In this document: piece by piece, positions 1 through 9,969 of the stretch | How positions within the stretch are numbered: the first letter of the stretch is position 1 | How the letters are laid out: the number at the start of each line of letters is the position of its first letter | Assembly (NCBI GenBank): GCA_021234155.1 | Contig: JAJEKV010000001.1 | Span: 1,429,927-1,493,926, forward strand | Direction: 5' to 3' | Source: Isoetes taiwanensis | Lineage: Eukaryota > Streptophyta > Lycopodiopsida > Isoetales > Isoetaceae | DNA: 64,000 bases | Position numbers and translations under genes: made by a program | Notes under the pieces: model-generated | Told to the model about the DNA's origin: nothing | Databases searched by the model: none | The model's input: the letters and a program-made list of their open reading frames with translations, nothing else

Positions 1-13
1 TGAAGGGATGCTT

Positions 14-39
14 CATTCTCGACTACCGAGTCGAGAATG
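14..39. repeat. Perfect 11-bp hairpin
   Basis: The arm CATTCTCGACT (14-24) is followed by the loop ACCG and a perfect inverted arm (29-39). A related hairpin ending in GCGAGAATG lies near 3096-3119, and the motif CATTCTCGG recurs at 191-199. This looks like part of a dispersed repeat family rather than a gene signal. Confidence 0.6.
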
Positions 40-1679
40 GAGGCACTTGTGTTGTGTTGTATTTGGGCTTAGTTGTGTATTTGGGCATGCCAAGGATTAC
101 TATTTAAGTTAGTCATCATTTTACATCCACTTCACATCATGAGAGGGGAGAAAATGATGTTTACAATTCAACATGCACATGCAGTCCATGCACATTCTCG
201 GCTCAGGATAATCTTACCCTGGATTGAGGGATCCCGGAGGTGTGATCTTTTCATAGAAGTCATCGTCTAGTCCATTTTTACTTGCCAAAACGTTGCTTTG
301 ATATGCATTGGTGATTTAGTGAACGACAATGACGATGAGTTTCATCTTGCAGTGTTTTCTCTAGCAATAGTGCTATTTAGAGGGATGTTGGAGGAGTCTT
401 CTCTCCTCACACAATGAGATGGAACCCATTGCATTCAGCATAAATAATGAGTATGTCTATGACGTAAGAGGTCCAATTTAGCTATCTCGGAGTGTACTGT
501 TCTTTGAAGTGCCCTGGTTATAGAATGCCAGTTAGAAGAATGATTTATGTTTTGTGTGGAAGGCTCTAGGAAGCTCCAATCTCTGCAACCCGATACTTTA
601 TTTCATATTGGGCATCATTGCTTCTCTCACAAGATGGAATATTTAGCATAATAACTTGGGTTTCTTGTGTAAATGTTTATGCTTTTTCCTATGGTTTTTA
701 TATGATTTTTTTGTTGAAGGACGTCAGACTTTGTTCAATCAAAGAGTCAAATACAAGTATAAATGCAGAGACAGGAATAAAATCTCAGCGGATAAGCGGA
801 GACCCACCGAGTGAAGTAACCTGCCTAAGCATAAGAGTGCACATCCAAAAACTCCTCAAAAATCAATTGCCTCTTGCGAGGAGCAAGTGAAGAACAATGA
901 TACGACTTTACAATGTAACCTTGAGCTTCTTGGAGAACACGATTATCTGCCACATCCAGACCTTTGAAGATTACCAATCTTCGTCTTTTCCAGATAGTCC
1001 AAAGCAACCATCCTGCTGCTAGATTATATGATTTGAGGGTTGTATTTCATGGAACATACTATTGCATACATCTAGAGTGTGCATATGGTAGCATTGATTT
1101 ATGTGACACTTTCCAATAGTTACACCTATGATTCTTTAATGTATCTCAAATTGAAGTTGTGGAACAATGCATACATTACGGTGATATTGATTTTTGAACA
1201 CCTTTCAATGGATACACCCATGATTCTTCAATGTATCTCAAATTGAAATTGAAACTTGCAATACTTTAAGGTGATCTACTTCCATCTCCACTCTACGGCA
1301 CAAACTTTTTATGGAGCTAATTGTTGGTGGATCTCTTTGGCGATAAGAAAACAAATGTGCCTCTAGTGTCATCGATTCATCTCCTGATACGACGCCAGAG
1401 ACTAGCAGGCATGCTTACAATTCTTGCATGCTATAATAAAGCAGGATAGCTGATATAGGAAGGATTCAGAACAAAGCTCCTCCTTTTGAGATGGAATTCT
1501 GCGATTTCGGAGAAAGTAGTCTCGATTTTTTCTCATGTACCAAAAGTAATGGCTCCAGTTTTAGATGGTCCATGAGAATGTTAAAGAAGCGGATTTGGTG
1601 CATTCTATGTATAAGACCCTTCTTGGAGCAGACGTGCTATCAATAAAGCGGCATTTAATGGTATCTATAAATCAACAAA
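40..1679. other. No gene recognised
   Basis: Only short, unconvincing reading frames are present on both strands. Positions 183-250 share a run with 3113-3230, including the string around GGATTGAGGGATCCCG, so this is probably old repeat DNA. I see no RNA gene and no clear promoter. Confidence 0.5.
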
Positions 1680-2098
1680 AGCATTTTGAAAATGGGTTTG
1701 CGATAAGTTACTCTCCCAAGTTGTCAATTTTGTGGTGATAGATCATCAATAGCTGTTTGCGCTTCAATATTTTTATCCAATAGATTTTCTCCTCATATGC
1801 CTGCAACATGCTACTCAAAGGGATGAGATGATTGAACATTGTTTCCTCTTGTGTCAGCATGCTAGACCAGCTTGGTTATGGCTTCTTAGGTTCTTCAATT
1901 GCAATTTGAATAATCAACAAATGTTATTGGCAGCGTACCCAAGTTCTTGGGATAATCTGGTTTCACCATAAATCTTGTATATTGCAAGGTGGCGGGTGGT
2001 TTTGCTCTAATGGATATTTCTCCACTCGGTTTTCAATCTCCCATCTATGTTTATAATTCCTTATGATTAATAAAGTTTCACGTCCTTTAAAAAAAATT
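1680..2098 (+). mobile_element. LINE 3' fragment (zf-RVT end), copy 1
   Basis: Read on the plus strand, the region around 1790-1960 translates, across stops and frameshifts, into the C-terminal zinc-binding segment typical of plant L1-type LINE ORF2. It has a C..C-type start, then IEHCFLLCQHARPAWLWL. It ends in AATAAAGTTTCACGTCCTTT followed by a short A run (2066-2098). The same terminal wording occurs at 13318-13340 and, reversed, at 52455-52480. It is a 5'-truncated, dead copy. Confidence 0.65.
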
Positions 2099-2579
2099 GT
2101 TTCTATGTCAGTAGATACTTATACTGCTTCACATACAAGGCTCACGTGCCTTCAACTTAGGTTTTCTATTTGTCAACATTCTTAGAAAGCCCTTCTACTC
2201 CTGCACAATCAGTGCAGGCCATATGTCTAATTTTGCCTTTTGCATGCGCTTGTATTTGTGAACCCTCTTTAATATTGGCAAGCAAACCCTTTTGCCTCTA
2301 GGGCTGTGGAATCCTCGTGATTCTTGTATTGCGTTAAGATTGATTGGTTGATTATTTCCAAATCATAATTATTTCGAGATCACGGTTTTACAGTATTTAG
2401 CTTGCTTTGTTTTAAAATATGTTTATCAATGTCCACTCCCCTTACCCCCCAAAATACCCATTTTTTTTTCGTTCCATCTAAGTCGTATTTAATTAAAGTG
2501 GGACAAATCTCGAATTTTGGGACTCAGACTGAAAATGGGACTCATACTGCACAAATTTTTTCATTGAATCGTTGTTAGA
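2099..2579. other. No gene recognised
   Basis: AT-rich sequence between the LINE tail and the purine-rich tract. No reading frame, repeat or RNA signal could be supported. Confidence 0.4.
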
Positions 2580-2930
2580 TCGGGGGAGGGGAAGGGGAAG
2601 GGAGAAGTTGGGGAGAAGTTGAGAGAAGTAAGGAAGGGGTTAAGTTAGAAGGGGGAGGGAGGAAGTTGAAAAGGGGGGTGAGAAGAGGGGCAAGGGAGGT
2701 GAGAGGAGGGTGCAAGGGAGGAAGTCTGAGGGGGAGAAGAGGGGCAAGGGAGGGAGAGGAGGGTGCAAGGGGAGGTGAGTTCAAAAAGGGGGGGAGAAGA
2801 GGGGGCAAGGGAGGTGAGAGGAGGTGCAAGGGAGGTGAGTTGGAAGGGGGGTGAGAAGAGGGGCAAGGGGGGAAGGGGCAAGGGAGGGAGGGAAGTGGCA
2901 AGGGGAGGGGGAGTCCGCCCCACCCCTCCA
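2580..2930. repeat. G/A-rich minisatellite tract
   Basis: About 350 bases are almost purely purine on the plus strand. Degenerate repeats of the type GGGAGGTGAG / AAGAGGGGCAAGGG recur at roughly 35-40-base spacing. Every reading frame on both strands stays open over parts of it. That is a composition effect: Pro/Leu-rich on minus, Gly/Arg-rich on plus. Many GGG/GGGG runs make G-quadruplex or triplex formation possible. Confidence 0.75.
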
Positions 2931-3089
2931 AAAATAAAAATAATAATACAATATTCATAATATAAATAAATAAATAAATTACAAATTAATTAATTAGAGT
3001 TGTCAATGTAATTAAATATATAAATTAGAGAAACATTTACAGTCAATATATACAATTAATTAATTTAGCCTAGACATTAATTTAGCCTT

Positions 3090-3700
3090 AGACCATTTCT
3101 CGCCTCATAAGGCGAGAATGTGCATGGACTGAAGCCAAGCCGCCGAATGTGCAAGGCGAGAATGTGGGCTCGTGGATAATCTTATCCCGGATTGAGGGAT
3201 CCCGAGGGCGGCATCCGGGAGGACGTGTGATCCCTGAGGACGGGATCCCCTTATTGCGAAGAATCGCACAAAAACCGAACCCCTTATAGGGAAAATCGGG
3301 GAAGTTTTTGTGTGGCTTTTTCTTCTTTGGATTCTCCTCCAAATCGGATGGCTTTGTGCTAGGGTGGTCGGAATCGGTGGGAGGATAGGATCATGTATCA
3401 GCAGAGGAGGAAGGAGTCGAAGGCCGCCGCCGATGGCGCCGCCCCAATCTTGCCAAAAATGGCCTACGAATCAAGCAGAAGAGCCTTTAATCTGTGGGTT
3501 AATGAGATCCGATCCCGCCCTCCGAGATCACACATCCTCAGGATGCCAACATGGATATATAAAAAAGGGGAGGCATTGTAATCAAGTTTCGGCTTAGAAC
3601 CAATATATTGTTTTCCCTGAGCAAGGAAGTTGATCGAATAATCTTTTGCACAAGTTTAAGGGCCCTCTTTTTTCTATTTATTGAATACCTCCCACCATTG
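3090..3700 (+). repeat. LTR-like debris with TATA-like box
   Basis: A hairpin at 3096-3119, a second GCGAGAATG motif and the palindrome GGATAATCTTATCC mark a repeat that shares pieces with 183-250. Downstream, TATATAAAAAAGG (about 3554-3566) precedes GAGGCATTGTAATCAAG. This resembles the TATA and transcript-start layout of plant LTRs. Both LTR ends are missing or unrecognised, so this is inference. The open frame across it shows no protein family. Confidence 0.3.
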
Positions 3701-5050
3701 CCAAGAATGAGGAAATTAATTGGGGAGACATGATTTGGGCCTATGGTTGAGGCAAGAGACCATGTTCAAGCACGCGACATATTCTTCTTCTCGCATATGC
3801 GGCATATGCACGAAGAGAAACACTCACTCAGATCTGAATGAGGCTTTGCATTTTTTGAATAATGTCATGCATGTACATGTTGATGGAGTAGTCTCTGCTT
3901 GTTGGATAGAAGATGTAAGACGATCGCCCTTGCCATCTTCTGGTACGATTCCAGGATGCACTTAGTCGACTCTATATTCTTAAGCACGAGAATCATCTCA
4001 AATGTACCATCAGTACAAAAAACCTCTCTCCTTTTTAGCTTTGCAAGCATAGGGAAGGGTTATGCAAAATGAGAGAAGTGCGGATCCAAAAGAACTGGGC
4101 AAGGTATCATGGAGGTAGTGCAATTATTCTCGACCACTGGTCATCCAACCATTGGTTTGGTTATGTTTAGTCAAAATGGACCATATGTTATTGCATATAA
4201 TTTAAAGTTTCATCTTATTGTCTAGCTTCGGGCCAAATCATTCTTTTACCTAAACTTTGTACCATTTTCATTATGTTGGTGATGTTCTAGGTTGTATTAG
4301 CCCATTGTATGGCTCCCATGGCGTATTGGTCTGTGTGGATATTAAGAAATCTAATCTATTCTATTCTATTCTTAGATGAATGGATGGATGGCATGTGCAA
4401 AAACATTGATTGCAAAGATACTTTATACCATAGCACCAATACTCCCCAAATATATGCGAACTCTTAAGCATTTTGATATGCACTCTTAGGACCCCTCATC
4501 ATCTTGCTAGATCTTTGATGATAAGGAATGCATCATTGGAAAAAATCATGTGTATTTATAAATAATTATTATCATTTATGGCATGTCAGGTCTAAATGAA
4601 CCAGTAATAATCGTAGAAATCCGATTTTTTATCATTGAGTATCTTACTATAGGTTTCTCGTAGAAGGGCATCACATACTTAGACAATGGTGTACCAAAGA
4701 TGAAGCTGCTTTATTATTATGGTCAAATAAAATTAGATGATCCTTTGAATTGTAGTCCGAGAGGAATAATTTGCAACTTATTTCATAAAATTAAAAGGCA
4801 GTCAAATTCATCAAGGATGCAGCAACCATGATGTCGTAAAGGATGCATAATGACAGTGAAAATGTTGTAGATTTTCTAGGCGATATTCTAGGCGATTACA
4901 TAAGCAACGCAAAGAACAGGGTAGGGTAGTTATCAGAGTGAAGCAAGTAGAGAAGATGAGATACGTTCGATAATACTCATTATACAAGAGAGAGCAAAGC
5001 GAAAAGAGAGAACCCGGAGAATGCAGAGAAGAATCTTCAAATTCTTCATG
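3701..5050. other. Intergenic, upstream of COPT
   Basis: No gene is recognisable. A retroposon-like 3' end with a pentanucleotide tail lies at 4297-4375 (separate entry). The last 150 bases are the presumed upstream region of the copper transporter. Confidence 0.4.
4297..4375 (+). repeat. Retroposon-like 3' end with (TTCTA)n tail
   Basis: The segment reads TTGTATGGCTCCCATGGCG, then TATTGGTCTGTGTGGA, then a TTAAGAAA stretch, ending in TCTATTCTATTCTATTCT. A close relative lies on the opposite strand at about 56993-57065, and a shorter piece at 38418-38455. A shared 3' body with a simple pentamer tail is typical of SINE or LINE 3' ends. The 5' part could not be recognised. Confidence 0.5.
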
Positions 5051-5097
5051 CATGAAATGTGGAACTTGGGATAATAAAACACACAAGGCATGGGGGG

Positions 5098-5103
5098 TAT
5101 ATA
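5098..5103 (+). promoter_or_regulatory. Candidate TATA box for COPT
   Basis: TATATA lies 66 bases upstream of the chosen ATG at 5169. That spacing would allow a short leader of roughly 35-40 bases. The assignment rests on position and sequence only. Confidence 0.45.
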
Positions 5104-5168
5104 GGGCTCCGATATCGGCCACTTCCTCTTCAACAGAAAATCGAAAAAAACAGAGCGCAAGCTCGGCT

Positions 5169-5588
5169 ATGGAGGACCAGCACCAAGCGTCCGGCGCACC
5201 CATGAGCTTTCAGTGGAACACCCACTTGGTGGTTTTGTTTTCCGGCTGGTATACAGCCACCGGAACCCAGTACGCCTTCACTCTGCTGGCCCTGTTTTTC
5301 TTCTCAATTTTGAGAGAGGGGCTCGATCGAGGCCGGAAATGGGCCGATTCGGCTCCGGAACTGCCATTCCGGCGCATTTTTGAGGGATTGTTCTTTGCCG
5401 GAGTTGTATTTGCTTCATATTTGCTTATGCTTGCCGTTATGAGCTTCAATGCCGGTGTTTTTATCGCGGTGGTTTTAGGATCAATTTGTGGCCATATTTC
5501 GTTCAAAAACAGAGGATCAAAAGGCCACGGCCGAAGAACAGCTTCTGATCATGCCGATGTTGGCCATGGATCGCCTTCTAAGGCTTGA
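5169..5588 (+). CDS. COPT: COPT/CTR-family copper transporter
   Basis: A 139-residue single-exon protein of the Ctr family, which brings Cu(I) across the plasma or an internal membrane as a homotrimer. Visible marks are an N-terminal Met motif MSFQWN (residues 12-17), three membrane segments (about 20-48, 70-93 and 94-112), the copper-gating MxxxM in segment 2 (M87 and M91), and the trimer-packing GxxxG in segment 3 (G104 and G108). Segments 2 and 3 are almost contiguous, as in the family. The frame is open 39 codons further upstream. I chose 5169 because the upstream part holds the TATA-like box and does not resemble a transporter, and because 139 residues matches plant COPTs. The C-terminus is basic and His-containing without the usual Cys-rich end. 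The gene has no broken features and stands alone. Family assignment is firm; the paralogue is not. Confidence 0.93.
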   Translation: MEDQHQASGAPMSFQWNTHLVVLFSGWYTATGTQYAFTLLALFFFSILREGLDRGRKWADSAPELPFRRIFEGLFFAGVVFASYLLMLAVMSFNAGVFIAVVLGSICGHISFKNRGSKGHGRRTASDHADVGHGSPSKA

Positions 5589-6114
5589 TCCGGTGGCTTC
5601 TGCCCATAAATTTCTCTTCTTGGTGTCTGTTCAGTTTTGTTTCGACGTTTCTTTTTTTTGAATCGTTGTAATAACTTCAACTATTATTATTATGTACAAA
5701 GCAAGTCTTTAATTAAATTCAATTCTGATATCCAACCATGTACGTGTTGATCACAAAACATGTATGGATTGTAAAAGCATGGTCTTATATATATTGGAGA
5801 ATGTATCTTCGGTTCCGAAACTTTTTGGAGTGGGAAGGGGGATATTTTTTGATGAGTTTTAAACTTACTCGCTAATCTTGAATTCTAACTAACTACTTTT
5901 GAAGGATTATAAAGAGAAACCCCACTGTAGAGCAGGAACATTTCTTGCTAATTTCATGCTACTTTGCTAAATTTCAAATTTGGCAGGACATATGCTATTA
6001 AACCCCGTAACTTCTTGAACCATGGATCTTGATTAAAAACATCATGTTGAGTTGATCAATTTCTTGATCCCATAGACCTTTTAGCCTCTATGGACAATAC
6101 AAGTCAATTCAATT
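5589..6114. other. 3' flank of COPT
   Basis: Presumed 3' untranslated and intergenic DNA. A stretch with CAATTC pentamers at 6101-6120 precedes the duplicated block. No other feature is seen. Confidence 0.4.
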
Positions 6115-6395
6115 CAATTCTAAAATCAAAATGGATAAACTATATGAATGGCTGATTGATTATTTTTATCAATGGTGGGCTTTAGGAGAAAAAAGGTGTA
6201 AAAATCATGTAAATACGTTACAATACATTGTACTTTAGAGTTAGATGCAATGAATTTTTTTGACTTGCACATTATTACTAATTTGACACCGGCTTGTTAT
6301 GTAGGCTTTCTTTCCCCTCATTTCATTTAAATACTTATTTCTTTTTTTTTGCACTAATTTGATTACAACGATAGTTCCTTCAACTAGATTTTAAC

Positions 6396-6581
6396 ATGGC
6401 CCAACAATTTCAAATTTCTTGGATTTTCTTCATGGCATTCATGATGTTGTGCTTTGTAATGCATCCAATACTTTGTAGGCATCCAATGTGGTCATCTAGC
6501 ATGATGAGATCAAGTTCGTATTGTATCAATGAGAAACAAATATTTGGACTTGTTAATGTAAGTTATCCCCGAGTAGGATGA
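6396..6581 (+). CDS. Possible small secreted peptide or first exon
   Basis: A 61-residue frame starts with a convincing signal-peptide-like N-terminus: polar start, a hydrophobic core of about 15 residues rich in F, M and L, and a Cys near residue 27. A short polar mature part follows. Near the end, AAT/GTAAGT (about 6555-6563) looks like a splice donor, so this could be exon 1 of a spliced gene whose further exons are not recognisable. In the duplicated copy at about 10243 the same start and signal segment persist, but a one-base insertion causes early termination. I do not recognise a family. It may equally be a chance frame inside a repeat. Confidence 0.25.
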   Translation: MAQQFQISWIFFMAFMMLCFVMHPILCRHPMWSSSMMRSSSYCINEKQIFGLVNVSYPRVG

Positions 6582-6740
6582 TGTGCTTCTAAGATATGCC
6601 GTGAATGAGAGAAACTAGAATTCTTTTATCATCCATGTACAAGCTAATTTTTTATATTAAGATCCTTACTAAAATTTGAATTCAATTGTAATGTCCATGG
6701 GACCAAACTGGTCAATGGCACGAGTACAAAGAGAATAGGA

Positions 6741-6769
6741 TTGAATTGAATTGAATTGAATTGAATTGA
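6741..6769. repeat. (TTGAA)n microsatellite
   Basis: About five to six TTGAA units within duplication copy A. Copy B has only two to three units at the same place (about 10587-10600), so the tract length differs between the copies. Confidence 0.85.
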
Positions 6770-7503
6770 GAGGAGAGAAGATGAAAATGTTTGCTAAAAA
6801 CCTTTGACAATAATGCCCCCCTTAAATACAATGACATTCTGACAATGACACCTTCGAGGTGATATTTTTATGGTCGTTCTAGGTGTATCTTGTCTTGTTG
6901 ATCTAATACCTCCAACATAGGAAGCTTCCAAAGAGAATGCTTTATGCATTACCAACAAAAATACACCCAAATAAAAGATCTTGCAAGATAAACATATGCC
7001 TAAATAGGTAAAGTTACCAACAAAGAAGGAAATAGCCAGGAAACTAATATTCATTATACTAAATACTTTTTAAACTTTTGTCATAAGTTTTATTCACTAC
7101 CACCACCACCACCATTATTGTTGTATATTGTATTCCCAATCATAAAGAATCAATTTCATTTCATTAGGGATTATTGTGATTATAGATACATGCAATATAA
7201 AAACAACAAAGTATGAAATTAGATAACTTAGAAAAGGTCACCGTCAATAAAAACGCCCCTCTTCAAGTGAAGCTTTATAACCTATTCATGCAAATCAAAT
7301 GTTGATTGTTGTCATCATCTTCACCTTGTCATATTCTCATTGTTCCGAGATTATGAGGCAAAGAATAGAATAGAATATTTTCCTATTAAAGAGTGTAACT
7401 TTCATCTTTAATAGTGGATGATTATATTTTTGGTAGCCATTCCTATCCATTGAGGAACATGGCATCAACGAACTATGAAGATTAGATTTGAAACTCTTTT
7501 TTT

Positions 7504-9053
7504 ATCCATGCCACCTGGCTTTCTTGTACTTATTCTTCGCATATGATTTGCTCTAGTTTGCTTAGTAATTTGTGTACACTATAAGTTAGCTTAATAAGAA
7601 ATTGCCCAAATAGAGGTAGGCAAAAATCATGCTTTGTTTTGAGACTAGATTGAAACGATTTAACTTGAACGCAACATGTATGAAGGGATTTTAAAGGCTT
7701 TTGTTTAGTTGAATTTTTTTATGGAAAAGAATAAAACTGATTTTTATCCTCCAATCACTCAAAAAAATATATCCAAATCAATGTATTTGCCCTGTGCCCA
7801 TTGCTCAAGACTATATTTAGTACGAGAATAACCTTTCATTGTATGCTAGTTAATGGCTCATTCCTTTTTATCGCTCATTCTTGACCATTGATGACTCTAA
7901 TATTCCTCCTATTATTCCTCACAGAGCATTTTCGATCGTTCGTTGACTCCATGATGGGGTCAAACTGCCATTTCCATGTCACCATAAGATTTATAAACCA
8001 TTGGCAAGAGTCAACATACAGGTGAATCAGAAATAATCATGCAAAAAAGGGGACTTGAACACCCTGCCAAAAGAGGCAGACCCAAGATCATATCATATAT
8101 CTGTACACGTTTTCAAAACATGCATATGAATTCTATGCACTACATATCCTACAAAATTCAGTGTGATTAGGATTTTCCCACCTTGCTTTCTCTGTTGGTC
8201 ACAAATTTGTCCCGTCCTTAACACTGTATCCATCCATTCGAACAAACCTGATACTTCAACCTGTAAACCTTGACACCAGCAGCATGTGACAGCAAAACAT
8301 TATGTCCAGCTATGTGATAGCAATTTTTAAAAGCTTGCTACCACGATGTTTTTGGACGTCCCTTATTTAAGTGTACAATTAAAATGGGCATAAAGCTGTT
8401 GCATTTTCCTTTTTCCATTGCTATTTAACGCTCTGTTGCAGAATTTCCTGCACCACATAGGGGACAAATGACAGGGGCTCCTTGAAAATTATCCAGTTCT
8501 CTACTCTATCTCCAAATGCAGCAAAACATGCATCTGCATAAGCACAAACAATCGCTGCACATAATCCATGCATGTCTATGATGCGGTGCTATCTCTGCAC
8601 AAGTTTGCAGCCATGAAATGACTCCAAAAAGCAAAACTCAGAATGGCACATGCACTTTTACCATAAATACTAAAGCTAAACTTCAAATCATTCAACATAC
8701 ATGGAACACCCATTGCATTTACCATGTCTCATCAAAAAAACATGAACACTACTTACATTGAGTTGATGAAGGGAATAGATCCATCCAAACACTTCCCACA
8801 GCCCAGCAACAATCTGCACACAACAATAGCACATCAGATTCACTCCACACGCTCAAAGCCTATAGGACCATGACAACCACGTGTCCATACCTCCTCATGC
8901 ATGTCTTCCATTGAACACGTGTTCTGCCAGAGCTCATCCTCAACCATAGATAACCTGCGTAATTTGACAAGCAAGCAAGCAAGGAGCACAGGGAGTTGAA
9001 CCCCTCAAGGAAGCTGCTCTTCAATGCTCCAACACGGCCTAAAGCCGAGGAGG
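7504..9053. other. No gene recognised
   Basis: AT-rich DNA without a convincing frame, RNA or mobile-element signature. Positions just below 9054 would be the 3' untranslated region of the minus-strand gene that ends there. Confidence 0.4.
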
Positions 9054-9660
9054 CTATTCCCATGCAGTGAATGTCAAGTAGTCATGCCTACAAATAGAAT
9101 TCACAAGTTTTTTTTTCCTTTTTTATTTTTTTCTGGCCACACTTCCTACATTCTCATTCCATGCACAATTAAATGCTCAAACACACAATGCTATTATGCA
9201 TGTCATGCAAACAAGCAATCAGGAATTAGTTGTACCTCAAATCCAAGGCAGCAGCATGTCTTCGTTGCAGATTATCGATTCGCCTTAAGTCACAAATCAA
9301 GATTCCCCTGGCCAAATTCATATGGGCCTTCAGTGCCTGTCTCTCCTCCACAGAAACATTAACCTGCTCCCATTCCATTAGCCTGATGCATTGTTCTAAT
9401 GCATGAAAAAGCCTGCTTAATTGAATCCGAAGCGCTCTAACTGCAGCTACTACCGCTTCAGCTATTGTATTGATCCCTACAACATTCTCAAGTAGCTCAG
9501 CCGCTACGTGCACATGCTCGCTCCCTACAGATGCAACAACAGGATGTGGAAGCCCATTTGCCACAAGATTTGCAACAGGGGGCAACTGGCTAGCATGTGC
9601 AACAGCCACATATGACAGCCCATTTGCAACAGGGGGCTGCCCAGAATGCACAACTGGCAT
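9054..9660 (-). CDS. Hypothetical 152-residue helical protein, two exons
   Basis: Exon 1 runs 9660-9236 and is followed by a consensus donor (GAG/GTACAA). An acceptor after TTCTATTTGTAG places exon 2 at 9087-9054. The join is in phase and stops after only eleven more codons. The N-terminal third repeats PPVANGL-type and VAHASQ-type wording. The remainder (about residues 50-140) is predicted by eye to be long amphipathic helices with regular Leu/Ile/Val spacing and many Arg. I do not recognise a family. The open frame extends about 23 codons above the ATG at 9660, so an upstream exon is possible. The gene sits between the two copies of the 1.3-kb duplication. The intron model is inference from splice consensus and phase only. 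Confidence 0.4.
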
Positions 9661-9969
9661 GGGAATGATGCGCGCACTAGAGTCGTCACATGATGTACCA
9701 GAAAAGGTGCATTTGCACTGTTTGCTTTAAAATTCATATAAAATCAAAGGTTCAATAATCAGTCAAACCCTTTTTATATGTTAATATGTGGCAGTCATAT
9801 TGCATGGGAAAAAATACCTAAAAATCTATTGGTCCCCGTTTATGAGAGTTACACGTAGGTAAACGAAAGGGGGTCAAGTCTGTTTTACTTCATGTTTAGA
9901 TAAAGTAAAATTGTCTCGGCTTTGTTTTGCTTCAATTCGATTCTAAAGTAAACTGTTTTGCTTCAATTC

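Larger units (their letters stand above)
6115..7503. repeat. 1.3-kb dispersed duplication, copy A
   Basis: This block matches 9970-11303 in the same orientation almost throughout, starting at ATTCTAAAATCAAA and ending near GAAGATTAGATTTGAA. Copy A contains about 140 bases (roughly 7010-7155, including an ACC repeat) that copy B lacks. It encloses the small frame at 6396-6581 and the pentamer repeat at 6741-6769. It may be a mobile element whose ends I could not define, or a local segmental duplication. Confidence 0.85.

Noticed and set aside
2575-2958. 127-codon Pro/Leu-rich frame and overlapping Gly/Arg-rich frames on the other strand
   Set aside because: All arise from the G/A minisatellite; no domain and no conserved start.
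3310-3597. 95-codon frame with hydrophobic start
   Set aside because: Runs through an LTR-like TATA region and shows no recognisable family.
5052-5168. Longer start for the copper transporter (39 extra residues)
   Set aside because: The extra part overlaps the likely TATA box and core promoter and has no transporter features. The ATG at 5169 gives normal family length.
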